Shown here: positions 25,842 through 35,739 of the stretch, piece after piece
How positions within the stretch are numbered: the first letter of the stretch is position 1
Layout of the letters: the number at the start of each line of letters is the position of its first letter
Source: Emiliania huxleyi CCMP1516
Lineage: Eukaryota; Haptophyta; Isochrysidales; Noelaerhabdaceae
Assembly: GCF_000372725.1 (NCBI RefSeq)
Contig: NW_005200095.1
Location: 82,981 to 146,980 of the forward strand
Direction: 5' to 3'
DNA length: 64,000 nucleotides
Position numbers and translations under genes: made by a program
Notes under the pieces: generated by a model
Databases searched by the model: none
What the model saw: the letters and a program-made list of their open reading frames with translations, nothing else
Told to the model about the DNA's origin: nothing

Positions 25842-28800
25842 TTAGCGAGACCCAGGGATGATGAAGTACTCCGGGTCGTCGTCGGCACCACGCATGCTCT
25901 GAGAGTCCGTGTACAGCCCGTAGCAGCCCAAGTATTGCTGCCGCACCGAGTTGAGGTCCATGGTGTACCGAAGGCCGATGCACTCCCGGCCGCTGCTGAT
26001 GCTAAGCTGCGAGCACTTCTCGATGGCGTACGTGAGAGTCGCCGCGACGGGGAAGCCCTCAGGGCCGTAGATGAAGCCACTGGTCAGACCGCAGCTCAAC
26101 CAGGGGTTGCTCGTGTACGTGATGCCACCCGGCGAGGTCCACACTTGGCCTGGAGGAGCCGGGGGGACGGGGGGGACGGGCGACGGCGGCGGCGCCTCCG
26201 GGGCTTCGATGTCCGGTCCGCAGACGCAGGGATGAGCAGCGGAGCACGGTGCCGCTTGCGACGGCGACTTAGAGTTGAATAAGAACTTCGTGCGATCGAC
26301 AGACTGGTAAATGTCGGTCTCAACAAAGCAGCCGGGTGGTCTGGTCGAGATAGTCCATTCCCAGCCGTAGGAGACGCCGCGTTCAGGGTATTCTTTCGAC
26401 GAGGGGTACAGCCACACGGTCACCCCGTCAAGTGTCGTGGTTTCAGCACCCGCGCGGCCTCCGCTCCCATCAAGCCCGAGCGACGATCCGAAGCCCGAGT
26501 CCTGCTTGCCGCACCACTCGCACTGCCATCCGGCCCGCTCGCAGCCTGATTGTGAGCCGATGCTGTAGATGCCGCAAGATTCGCCCGAGGCGAGGAGAAA
26601 GTATGGCGGCGGCGGCGGGGACGGAGGTGCAGGCGGCGTGGGTGGCGGGGGTGGAAAGCGTGGAGGCGGCGGGGGGGAGGGCGGCGGCGGCGGTGCGAGG
26701 CACGGGCAGAGGCGACGCCGATCTCCCCACGCGTTAGGGCAGCTTGCGGTGTTGCCGTAAAAGCACTTCACCGTGCTGCCTTCGGGCGGGTCAACGCGCA
26801 CATAGAGGTCCGGACGATCAACGTACGTGGTGCACCCCAGGCCCCACGCGTCCGAGATGGCCTCCATCTGCGCCTCTGTCGTCGGCCAGACGGTTTTAGG
26901 CCACTCGTCGGCCGGCAAGGGCGGGTTGTTGGGCGTCTCGTCGGCGCACGTCGTGCCGAGGCTGGCGCAGTGATCGGTGCAGCTGCCACCCTCGTTCTGG
27001 GACCAGATGAGCGGTGGCGGCGGCGGGGATGGCGGCGGAGGCGACGGGGGTGGTGACGGTGGCGTGGGCGGCGGGAGAGGGCACGGCTGGCTCGTCCACA
27101 CCCAGATGGAGTCGTAGGAGCAGCCTGTCCCTTGGCAGTTCTTGTCGCACAGAGTGTAGCCGAGCGCAGCGCACCGCGCCGAAGCCTCCTGGAAGGTTGT
27201 GTACTGGAAGGAGGAGGACCATAACCCTGCGATGCAGTCGTCGTTGCTGCCGGAGGTGCGACGCTTGCAGGTCGAGCCGTCGCAGCACTGCGCTGCAATG
27301 GCTGTCCCGCCGTGCGTAGTGGCCTCGGCGTCGTGGACGCACGCCTCTGTGTCGGAGTTGCCGTCGAGGATCAGGACGCCTTGGGGGGGGAATGGCACTG
27401 CGGGCGGCGGCGAGGGCGAGGCGGAGGGTAGCGGCGGCGTGGGAGGCGGTGGTGCGGGCGGCGGAGGCGGCGGAGGGGAAGGTGGCGGTGGCGTCGGCGG
27501 CGGGAGAGGGCACGGCTGGCTTGTCCACACCCAGATGGAGTCGTAGGAGCAGCCTGTCCCTTGGCAGTTCTTGTCGCACAGAGTGTAGCCGAGCGCAGCG
27601 CACCGCGCCGAAGCCTCCTGGAAGGTTGTGTACTGGAAGGAGGAGGACCATAACCCTGCGATGCAGTCGTCGTTGCTGCCGGAGGTGCGACGCTTGCAGG
27701 TCGAGCCGTCGCAGCACTGCGCTGCAATGGCTGTCCCGCCGTGCGTAGTGGCCTCGGCGTCGTGGACGCACGCCTCTGTGTCGGAGTTGCCGTCGAGGAT
27801 CAGGACGCCTTGGGGGGGGAATGGCACTGCGGGCGGCGGCGAGGGCGAGGCGGAGGGTAGCGGCGGCGGCGGGGACAGAGGCGAGGGCGGTGGAGAGACA
27901 GTTGCGAGGCACGGGCAGAGGCGACGCCGATCTCCCCACGCGTTAGGGCAGCTTGCGGTGTTGCCGTAAAAGCACTTCACCGTGCTGCCTTCGGGCGGGT
28001 CAACGCGCACATAGAGGTCCGGACGATCAACGTACGTGGTGCACCCCAGGCCCCACGCGTCCGAGATGGCCTCCATCTGCGCCTCTGTCGTCGGCCAGAC
28101 GGTTTTAGGCCACTCGTCGGCCGGCAAGGGCGGGTTGTTGGGCGTCTCGTCGGCGCACGTCGTGCCGAGGCTGGCGCAGTGATCGGTGCAGCTGCCACCC
28201 TCGTTCTGGGACCAGATGAGCGGTGGCGGCGGCGGGGATGGCGGCGGAGGCGACGGGGGTGGTGACGGTGGCGTGGGCGGCGGGAGAGGGCACGGCTGGC
28301 TCGTCCACACCCAGATGGAGTCGTAGGAGCAGCCTGTCCCTTGGCAGTTCTTGTCGCACAGAGTGTAGCCGAGCGCAGCGCACCGCGCCGAAGCCTCCTG
28401 GAAGGTTGTGTACTGGAAGGAGGAGGACCATAACCCTGCGATGCAGTCGTCGTTGCTGCCGGAGGTGCGACGCTTGCAGGTCGAGCCGTCGCAGCACTGC
28501 GCTGCAATGGCTGTCCCGCCGTGCGTAGTGGCCTCGGCGTCGTGGACGCACGCCTCTGTGTCGGAGTTGCCGTCGAGGATCAGGACGCCTTGGGGGGGGA
28601 ATGGCACTGCGGGCGGCGGCGAGGGCGAGGCGGAGGGTAGCGGCGGCGTGGGAGGCGGTGGTGCGGGCGGCGGAGGCGGCGGAGGGGAAGGTGGCGGTGG
28701 CGTCGGCGGCGGGAGAGGGCACGGCTGGCTTGTCCACACCCAGATGGAGTCGTAGGAGCAGCCTGTCCCTTGGCAGTTCTTGTCGCACAGAGTGTAGCCG

Positions 28801-31160
28801 AGCGCAGCGCACCGCGCCGAAGCCTCCTGGAAGGTTGTGTACTGGAAGGAGGAGGACCATAACCCTGCGATGCAGTCGTCGTTGCTGCCGGAGGTGCGAC
28901 GCTTGCAGGTCGAGCCGTCGCAGCACTGCGCTGCAATGGCTGTCCCGCCGTGCGTAGTGGCCTCGGCGTCGTGGACGCACGCCTCTGTGTCGGAGTTGCC
29001 GTCGAGGATCAGGACGCCTTGGGGGGGGAATGGCACTGCGGGCGGCGGCGAGGGCGAGGCGGAGGGTAGCGGCGGCGGCGGGGACAGAGGCGAGGGCGGT
29101 GGAGAGACAGTTGCGAGGCACGGGCAGAGGCGACGCCGATCTCCCCACGCGTTAGGGCAGCTTGCGGTGTTGCCGTAAAAGCACTTCACCGTGCTGCCTT
29201 CGGGCGGGTCAACGCGCACATAGAGGTCCGGACGATCAACGTACGCGGTGCACCCCAGGCCCCACGCGTCCGAGATGGCCTCCATCTGCGCCTCTGTCGT
29301 CGGCCAGACGGTTTTAGGCCACTCGTCGGCCGGCAAGGGCGGGTTGTTGGGCGTCTCGTCGGCGCACGTCGTGCCGAGGCTGGCGCAGTGATCGGTGCAG
29401 CTGCCACCCTCGTTCTGGGACCAGATGAGCGGTGGCGGCGGGGATGCCGGCGGCGATGGAGGCGAGGGCGAGGGCGACGGCGACGGCGGCGGCGGCGTGG
29501 GCGGCGGAGGGGCAGGCGGCGGCGGTGCCGGAGGCGGCGGCGTGGGAGGCGGCGAGGGCGACAGCGACGGCGGCGGCGGCGAGGGCGGCGGAGGGGCCGG
29601 CGGCGGCGGTGCCGGAGGCGGCGGCGTGGGAGGCGGCGAGGGCGACAGCGACGGCGGCGGCGGCGAGGGCGGCGGAGTGGCCGGCGGCGGCGGTGCAGGA
29701 GGCGGCGGTGGCGAGGGCGATGGCGGCGGCGGCGAGGGTGGCGGCGGGGCCGGCGGCGGCGGTGCCGGAGGCGGCGGCGTGGGAGGCGGCGAGGGCGACA
29801 GCGACGGCGGCGGCGGCGAGGGCGGCGGAGGGGCCGGCGGCGGCGGTGCCGGAGGCGGCGGTGTGGGAGGCGGTGAGGGCGACAGCGACGGCGGCGGCGG
29901 CGAGGGTGGCGGAGGGGCAGGCGGCGGCGGCACCGGAGGCGGTGGCATGGGAGGCGGCGAGGGCGACAGCGACGGCGGCGGCGGCGACGGCGAGGTAGAA
30001 GGTGGTGGCGGCGACGGCGAGCCCATGGCCACTTCCACCACGGTCACCGGCTCGTTCAGCGCGATGTGATCGGAGTTCTGAGCAGCACTGATGACGGCCT
30101 CTGGGGTTGTGTCGGAGTCCTGCTCGACGACAACCTCGGCGTCCACATAGGGCTGCCCATAGAAGGTATCGCCGCCGCCGCCGCCGCCGCTGAGAACGCT
30201 GCTCTGCATCTGCCGACGGCCAGAGGTGGAACAGCCTCGGAGAGCGACACGAATGTTCGATTCCGGCACTTTGATGATATCTGACAGCGTTGCGCGCTCC
30301 GACGCTTCGTCGAAGGATTGGCAGGCGCCAGCCGGGGCCTGATACACGAACGTGAGTCTGGTTGCGACGGCCCAGCCGGGGGGGAGTGGCGGCATCGACG
30401 GCGAGGCGGAGGGAGGCGGTGGCGACGGCCACGCCGACGGTGGCGGCGACGAGGGCGACGCAGAGGGCGGGGGTGGGAATGGCGACGCCGACGGTGGCAG
30501 GGGCGGAGCGAGGTCGGTGGAGAGTGCGCAAGCCCATCCGTCTCCAGGGCACACTTCAAGGCACTGCCAGTAGTACTCGTTCCGCTGGTAGCATCCCAGG
30601 CCCTCCTGACACGCGAGCGGGTCGGTTGAGAATCCGACTCCTCCGCACTGCGCGTGCCAGGTGAGGCCAGGATAGTCCTTCTCGAACTCCTCTCGCGATG
30701 GTGCGACGCGTCCACTGGCACACGCCCAAATGGGATCGTTGTTCGCCGGGCACGACGGGCGACACTGAGCATAGTAACTGTTCTTGGCGTATGGCTTGAA
30801 AACGGTCTTGATGAAGCACTCGTCAGCCGAGGAGCAGCACTGACCGGAGTAGGAGCACTTGCCCCACGTTTCGACAGCGTTGGAGGAGCACGGAGGCACA
30901 GTGGGCTCTGGCGCCGAGCAACGGGTCATCCAGGGTTTGCATGTCGCGTAGCAGTGCGAAGCCATGTTGCACCAGCCAGGGCTCATATCGCAGCCGCAGG
31001 CAGGTAGGGCGCATGTCGTGCAGACCGCCGTTGTGCGCCGGCTGCCACGCCATGCGTGCACTTCAGTTGGTCGCGCGTTGCCGAGGCTTAGACTGTCTCC
31101 TCCGGCGCTTGTTTGGCGAACGACCGGCGCACCCGTGGCACACACGAGGACAAGCAGCAT
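25842..31160 (-). CDS. Giant secreted Cys/Pro-rich surface protein with CBM1-like and repeated modules
   Basis: Single exon, 1772 aa, ATG at 31160 with a short signal peptide (MLLVLVCATGAPVV). Residues ~95-205 carry two six/eight-Cys motifs resembling family-1 carbohydrate-binding modules (HAQCGGVGF...CYQRNEYYWQCLEVCP; second with NSYYAQCRPSCP). Residues ~260-370 hold a globular segment (ATRLTFVYQAPAGACQSFDE). A long SPPPP/PPAPPP tract follows (residues ~375-575, extensin/pherophorin-like). Next come two Cys-rich modules: module A (begins LIWSQNEGGSCTDHCASLG) at about 578, 981 and 1384, and module B (begins PQGVLILDGNSDTEACVH) at about 712, 858, 1115 and 1258, order A-B-B-A-B-B-A with Pro-rich linkers. 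The unique C-terminus (~1510-1772) has many Cys. Probably a cell-covering or scale-associated glycoprotein (inference). It is the only very long intronless gene here apart from the one at the right edge. Confidence 0.75.
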   Translation of the reverse strand: MLLVLVCATGAPVVRQTSAGGDSLSLGNARPTEVHAWRGSRRTTAVCTTCALPACGCDMSPGWCNMASHCYATCKPWMTRCSAPEPTVPPCSSNAVETWGKCSYSGQCCSSADECFIKTVFKPYAKNSYYAQCRPSCPANNDPIWACASGRVAPSREEFEKDYPGLTWHAQCGGVGFSTDPLACQEGLGCYQRNEYYWQCLEVCPGDGWACALSTDLAPPLPPSASPFPPPPSASPSSPPPSAWPSPPPPSASPSMPPLPPGWAVATRLTFVYQAPAGACQSFDEASERATLSDIIKVPESNIRVALRGCSTSGRRQMQSSVLSGGGGGGDTFYGQPYVDAEVVVEQDSDTTPEAVISAAQNSDHIALNEPVTVVEVAMGSPSPPPPSTSPSPPPPSLSPSPPPMPPPPVPPPPAPPPPSPPPPSLSPSPPPTPPPPAPPPPAPPPPSPPPPSLSPSPPPTPPPPAPPPPAPPPPSPPPPSPSPPPPPAPPPPATPPPSPPPPSLSPSPPPTPPPPAPPPPAPPPPSPPPPSLSPSPPPTPPPPAPPPPAPPPPTPPPPSPSPSPSPPSPPASPPPPLIWSQNEGGSCTDHCASLGTTCADETPNNPPLPADEWPKTVWPTTEAQMEAISDAWGLGCTAYVDRPDLYVRVDPPEGSTVKCFYGNTASCPNAWGDRRRLCPCLATVSPPPSPLSPPPPLPSASPSPPPAVPFPPQGVLILDGNSDTEACVHDAEATTHGGTAIAAQCCDGSTCKRRTSGSNDDCIAGLWSSSFQYTTFQEASARCAALGYTLCDKNCQGTGCSYDSIWVWTSQPCPLPPPTPPPPSPPPPPPPAPPPPTPPLPSASPSPPPAVPFPPQGVLILDGNSDTEACVHDAEATTHGGTAIAAQCCDGSTCKRRTSGSNDDCIAGLWSSSFQYTTFQEASARCAALGYTLCDKNCQGTGCSYDSIWVWTSQPCPLPPPTPPSPPPSPPPPSPPPPPLIWSQNEGGSCTDHCASLGTTCADETPNNPPLPADEWPKTVWPTTEAQMEAISDAWGLGCTTYVDRPDLYVRVDPPEGSTVKCFYGNTASCPNAWGDRRRLCPCLATVSPPPSPLSPPPPLPSASPSPPPAVPFPPQGVLILDGNSDTEACVHDAEATTHGGTAIAAQCCDGSTCKRRTSGSNDDCIAGLWSSSFQYTTFQEASARCAALGYTLCDKNCQGTGCSYDSIWVWTSQPCPLPPPTPPPPSPPPPPPPAPPPPTPPLPSASPSPPPAVPFPPQGVLILDGNSDTEACVHDAEATTHGGTAIAAQCCDGSTCKRRTSGSNDDCIAGLWSSSFQYTTFQEASARCAALGYTLCDKNCQGTGCSYDSIWVWTSQPCPLPPPTPPSPPPSPPPPSPPPPPLIWSQNEGGSCTDHCASLGTTCADETPNNPPLPADEWPKTVWPTTEAQMEAISDAWGLGCTTYVDRPDLYVRVDPPEGSTVKCFYGNTASCPNAWGDRRRLCPCLAPPPPPSPPPPPRFPPPPPTPPAPPSPPPPPYFLLASGESCGIYSIGSQSGCERAGWQCEWCGKQDSGFGSSLGLDGSGGRAGAETTTLDGVTVWLYPSSKEYPERGVSYGWEWTISTRPPGCFVETDIYQSVDRTKFLFNSKSPSQAAPCSAAHPCVCGPDIEAPEAPPPSPVPPVPPAPPGQVWTSPGGITYTSNPWLSCGLTSGFIYGPEGFPVAATLTYAIEKCSQLSISSGRECIGLRYTMDLNSVRQQYLGCYGLYTDSQSMRGADDDPEYFIIPGSR
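26896..29313 (-). repeat. 1209-bp in-frame tandem duplication within the giant gene
   Basis: The block of modules A-B-B occurs twice with an offset of 1209 bp (403 codons) and essentially identical nucleotides; long out-of-frame translations of both copies are identical. One amino-acid change between module A copies (TAYV versus TTYV) is visible. Confidence 0.9.
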
Positions 31161-31971
31161 GGAGTGGAGTTCAAGTCAAGGCCGCCGTGCCCAAGCGAAG
31201 CGGAAGCAGCCGGAGAACAAGCCGGAGTACCTTACCCGTGGCGCCCACCAAAGTGGAGCGTGACTGGAGTTCGAGAGCATTTGCACGAATGAGCATTTGC
31301 ACGAATGAGCATCGGCCCGCTATCTCGGATCGGCCCGTAAAGTCGAGCACACCCTGCAGTTTGCGAGCACGTCCTGACAGCTCCAGACGAATACACGTAT
31401 TAGGGGAAAGGCGTCCCGTACGTATTTATTAGGGGAAAGGCGTCCTAGCTCCTAAAGAAAGAAAGAAAGAAAACAGACACCCCAAGGGAGGGATGGGAGG
31501 ACGGCACGCCGCCACCACACAGGGATTTTAAGGAGAGGAGTGTGGTGCTAGCCGTCGCCCACCCTCGGGCGTCTACCACTTCCTATCTCTCTCCGCAGTT
31601 TCTCACCAATTCTCGCAGCGACCTTCATGCCACCTCGCGTTCTTCCCACTCTCGTCGTTCTCTCTCCTGCTGTCTCTTCCTCTGACTCATCGCTCTCCTC
31701 GGTCGGTCGGTCCTAGCTCCTACCAGGTAGGTGCCTTGTTTGTGAATTCTTTTTAGTAGGTTTCTCACCCGTTTTGGTGTCCTGCCCCGCGCGCGCGCCG
31801 CAACACCCGGTCGTGGAAGGTACTGGTAAACACAAACGACAAACCGAAAACGACGAAAGGAAGGTGAGGCGTCGCGCAGCTTTGTTGTTGGAGTGTGTGT
31901 GTGGGACTGTGGGTCCCCTGCCGCCCTGCGACGCACGCCGAATAAACGCCGTAGCTCTGTGCATGCAACGA
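31161..31971. other. Intergenic, no supportable gene
   Basis: Upstream region of the giant gene. It has AAAG-rich runs, a duplicated ATTAGGGGAAAGGCGTCC near 31400-31445 and a duplicated GAGCATTTGCACGAAT near 31272-31307. Frames are short and featureless. Confidence 0.45.
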
Positions 31972-33465
31972 TTAATCCGCAGAACACGAACAAATAGCGG
32001 TGGTGTGCCGAGGGGGACCGGGAGGCGGTAAGATAGTAAGTACATCGCCCGGCGCTGCTTGCAGCTCCGCGGCGATGGAAATAAGAGGCTCCTCTTTTCC
32101 GCGCCCCCCCCCCGGCAAGACGCGCGATACACATAGACGTTTTCCCACCCCGCTCCCCGGCACTGCTGACCAGAGTGACCTCCTCGGCATCGCAGCCCTT
32201 CCGGCGCCCGCCCCCCGGCGTCCCGGCCCATAGTACTCGGACCGCACGCAGAGCAGGCTCTTGCTCACGTGTTCGATGCGCTCATCGTCATCGCCGACGA
32301 TGAAGGTGACCTTGCCGTCGGGGAGGCTGGCGTCGCCCCGCATCTTCTTCAGGTCTGCCACGAGGGTCGAGGGCGGCACCACGAGCGGCGCAAAGGAGGG
32401 AGGCGGAGGAGGCGCAGCCACGCAGACCTGGCGGAGAGAACCTCCCGCGCGGACCAGAAGAGTGCTGCCATCGGGGCTGAGGGCGACGCCGATTGGGCGC
32501 GAGAACTCCGCCGCGCCGCCCACGCCATCAGCGCTGCCAGTAGTGCCACTGCCCGCGACAGTCGTCACCGCGCCCGTCGCCACCTCCACGCGCCGGATCT
32601 TGTTGTTCCAGCAGTCCGCCACAAACAGTTCGCTGCCGTCTGGGCTGATGGTGGCGCCGTGTGGGCCATTGAACTGGGCCGCGTCGCCCACGACGCCATC
32701 AGCGCTGCCAGCAGTGCCCCTGCCCGCGACAGTCGTCACCGCGCCCGTCGCCACCTCCACGCGCCGGATCTTGTGGCTGCCAAAGTCCGCCACAAACAGC
32801 GCGCTGCCGTCGGGGCTGACGGCGACGCCGATTGGGCGCGAGAACTGCGCCGCGTCGCCCATGCCGTCCGCGCTGCCCTGGGCGCCGCTGCCGGCGAGCG
32901 TGCTCACAGCGCCCGTCGCCACCTCCACCCGCCGGATCTTGTGGCCGCCGAACTCCGCCACAAACAGCGCGCTGCCGTCCGGGCTAATGGTGACGCCGTA
33001 TTATGGGGCATTGAACTGCGCCGCGTCGCCCACGCCGTCCGCGTCGCCCACGCCGTCCGCGTCGCCTTTTCCGCCGCTGCCCGCGAGCGTAGTCACCGCG
33101 CCCGTCGCCACCTCCGCCCGCAGGATCTTGTGGTTGCCGAAGTCCGTCAAAAACATCGCGCTGCCGTCGGGGCTGAGGGCAATACCGCGGCAATCCTCGC
33201 AGGTCGCGATGGTGTGGATGCGCCCGGCCGCCGACACATGCAGCAGCGAGTGCTCAGTCGTCACGTACCAGCCGCCCGAGCGATCGCTTGCGACGGCACG
33301 CAGGAGCGATGCCGGAGGGCCGTCCTCGCCCTCGAGCGCCAGCGTGGTGACCTGGCCAACGACGCGGGCGCCAAAGATGGGCGCCTCGAATCCACCCGCG
33401 ACCGGCACAGCCTCGCCCTCCTCCTCGCCTTCGCCGGCGGCTAAGGCGCGCTTTCGGGAGGCCAT
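31972..33465 (-). pseudogene. NHL-repeat/BTB protein with an in-frame stop and truncated BTB domain
   Basis: One frame from the ATG at 33465 codes a basic start (MASRKRALAAG), then at least four NHL-type blades with the recurring pair GVAVSPDGSALFVADFGSHK and IRRVEVATGAVTTVAG, and near the end a BTB-like start (VADLKKMRG, KVTFIVGDDDERIEHVSK, LLCVRSEYYG). Two defects: a TAA lies in frame between blades 1 and 2 (minus-strand CCA-TAA-TAC around 33000), with the frame otherwise unbroken on both sides; and the BTB domain stops after SEYYG, where sequence shared with a dispersed repeat (also at ~49105-49160) begins. NHL-BTB proteins of this type are usually substrate adaptors for CUL3 ligases (family knowledge). 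The stop could be a sequencing error, but the truncated BTB supports decay. Confidence 0.65.
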
Positions 33466-34399
33466 GGCAAAGAGGGTAATACGAGCGTCATCTTGTAGTG
33501 AACAGGCCGAGTTTGCGGTTTGAGCGCCCAGCGCAGACCGACCGACCGCAGGGGGGGTCCGGTCGACGGCCGCGGAAGACCGCAGACCGGAGGGGGGGTC
33601 CGGTCGGTCGGAGCACAGACCGAGGGGGGGGGGTCGGTCGGGCTGACTCGAGGGTCACACACACCGCACACCGACGCTCGCCGCAGCTGTGAATAAATTA
33701 GTATCTCGAAATACTAGAGACCAAGCGCCCTCTCCCCGTCTAATCACTCCTCGTCGTCCGAGTGGCTGAGCTCGAGACCGAGACGCTCAGGATTGGGTCG
33801 GAACACGAGCTTGTCCATGTCCACACTCTGGTCGTCGTCGTCCATACGATTAGTTTCGCCGGCGACACACTGTACCCGTTGACGAGCCGCTTGAGCGCGG
33901 CCAGAGCTTGTACAAAGCGACGGCAAGCAGGACCAGGCCTGCGACTGCGTAGATGCTCCACATACACGTGTGGGGTCGGGCTTGCTCGGGCCTCGGCGAA
34001 GAAGTCTCCTTGGCGCTTGGCTGCGTAACTAGTTTTCATAGTGAAAACCGGCGATTTCGAAGCGCCCGTGGCGGTTCGCGAGAAGGAGGGAGAGAGAGCG
34101 TTTGAGGGGGCTCACGGCAAGGACACCGACCGACCGAGGGGGGGGTCGGTCGTCACACCTCCCGCCGCCGAGAGAGCGACCGACCGGAGGGGGGGTCCGG
34201 TCCACCTCGGGGGCAGACCACCGACCGGCGGGGGGGTCCCCACGAACTAGGGGGGGTGCGTACAAAATGACGCTCGTATAAGACTCTGACCTGTTCCGAC
34301 CTTGATCCGACTGTGATCAGACCATACGTACCGTAAATCGATGTAATACGTGAGAGAGACAAGGGAGAGGGAGGCGCGATTTCTAGGCCCTTGGGGGCC
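33466..34399. other. Intergenic, G-rich repeat blocks
   Basis: Two clusters of GACCGACCG/GGGGGGGTCCGGTC sequence (about 33535-33645 and 34120-34250) flank a 470-bp core. Possibly ends of one mobile element or a G-quadruplex-forming satellite. No gene supported in between. Confidence 0.5.
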
Positions 34400-34912
34400 C
34401 TACCACTCAGCGCAGTCGGAGAAGCCGGTGAACGAATCTTCGGATAGGATGGGGCAGTCATCACTGCCGCGCTCACTGGGTTCGAGAGATTGTGCGAGAG
34501 ATTGTGGGAGAGAGCTTGCGTCGGAGTCGTTCCTCCGCTCCCACCTGTCGAGTGCAAGCTTCAGTTCCTTGGAGTCGAGGTACCAGACGCCGTCAACCTG
34601 CCCTGCGCCCTGAGCAAAGTCGAGGGCCTTTTCCCTCTCGGCCCGAGCCTGGGCGGCAGCGGCCTGGCGTGTTGCATTCTTCTTTGCGTTTGACGGCTTC
34701 TTCTTACCGTCTCCATGGGTGCCCGCTCCATTGCCGCTCAAGTGCCCACGCGGGGCGGCAAGGGGCGCGCCACCAATTTGGCTAGGAGGGGCGGCTAACT
34801 TGCTCGTCCGGAAACCTGCCTCCGAAGAGGCATCTGCGATTAAGTCAGCATGCACGCTCAGGGATGATGTCGTCGAGTGCACTCGTAGGGCACTCACTGA
34901 TTGCTCATGCAT
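34400..34912 (-). CDS. Hypothetical charged protein or exon
   Basis: 170 codons. A Lys/Ala-rich stretch (KKKPSNAKKNATRQAAAAQA) precedes a short folded-looking part (VDGVWYLDSKELKLALDRWE) and a Ser-rich acidic tail (SGSDDCPILSED-like). No family recognised. The putative exon at 34985-35130 on the same strand just upstream may belong to it. Confidence 0.3.
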   Translation of the reverse strand: MHEQSVSALRVHSTTSSLSVHADLIADASSEAGFRTSKLAAPPSQIGGAPLAAPRGHLSGNGAGTHGDGKKKPSNAKKNATRQAAAAQARAEREKALDFAQGAGQVDGVWYLDSKELKLALDRWERRNDSDASSLPQSLAQSLEPSERGSDDCPILSEDSFTGFSDCAEW

Positions 34913-34984
34913 GGCCGGGGCCGCGAACGATGTGTGAATTTGGAAATCGGGTCAGCACTTCCCTTGGGAGGAGAGGAAGGTTAG

Positions 34985-35130
34985 TCTTACGCTTGAAGTA
35001 GGCAAAGTATACCGGGCGGTCGCCGTAGACACGGTTGAGGTAAAGGCCAGACATCTTGCCCCTGACGGGTGAGACAAGGGTGTTGATGCGCCTGAGAGCG
35101 GCGCGGCGTGGTGGTTTGTGTACGAAGCGC
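34985..35130 (-). CDS. Possible exon of an unrecognised gene
   Basis: The minus-strand frame reads LRRINTLVSPVRGKMSGLYL then NRVYGDRPVYFAYFKR, which looks like real protein, followed by a good donor (C|GTAAGA at about 34994). I could not find a partner with confidence; the frame at 34400-34912 is a candidate. Confidence 0.3.
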
Positions 35131-35739
35131 CCATGGCACGACCACCGCCCTGCATCGAAGGCCGGGGCAAGGGGTCGGCCCCCGCGCGTTCCGCGAGGAA
35201 CAGGAGGCCTCTCCCCCTCCCCCGGCCTGAGCAGCTACGGGTGGAAGGCAGCCCCTCGAGTCGAGGGCGGCGCGACCATTGCCCTGACTCAAGGACCAGC
35301 TAGCCGGCCCGTTCAGTACAGATGGTCTCGCCGCCCCGCTCCCCGTCGCCCGCCCGCCGCGCAGCGCCGCCGCCCGATGGTTATTAATTATTAATTAATT
35401 AACAAATAAGTAATTCCCCCCCGCCGCCGCCGCGCCCTGCGTCGCCCGCTGCCTCGCCGCGCCGCCGCCTCGCGCCGCCCGCCGCCGCGCCGCGCCGCCG
35501 CCCGATGATTAATAATGTGTGAGTGTTTGTGTGTGTGTGTGTGTTTGTTTGCGCGATGGCAGGGAAGGGCAGGGCAGCCGCGAGCGGCAAGCGGCGTCGG
35601 CGACGCGGCGAGGACACGATGGTGACGCCCACAGCGCAGCGTGCGCGGCAGCAGCGCCGCCGGCGGCCCCCCCCCCCGGGGGCCGGCCCCACGCCGCATA
35701 TCAGCGGTTGGAATGCAGTAAATTGGACGGTGCCACATC
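35131..35739. other. Intergenic, no supportable gene
   Basis: It holds an AT palindrome (TTAATTATTAATTAATTAA near 35380-35402), CCG-rich repeats and a short GT tract (35524-35548), upstream of the carotenoid oxygenase. Confidence 0.45.

Noticed and set aside
29388-30069. Gly-rich or Arg-rich plus-strand frames
   Set aside because: Antisense shadow of the Pro-rich linker of the giant minus-strand gene.
32261-33523. Plus-strand frames of 390-420 codons
   Set aside because: Antisense of the NHL repeats; composition (PLPATVVTAPVAT repeats) is explained by the minus-strand blades.
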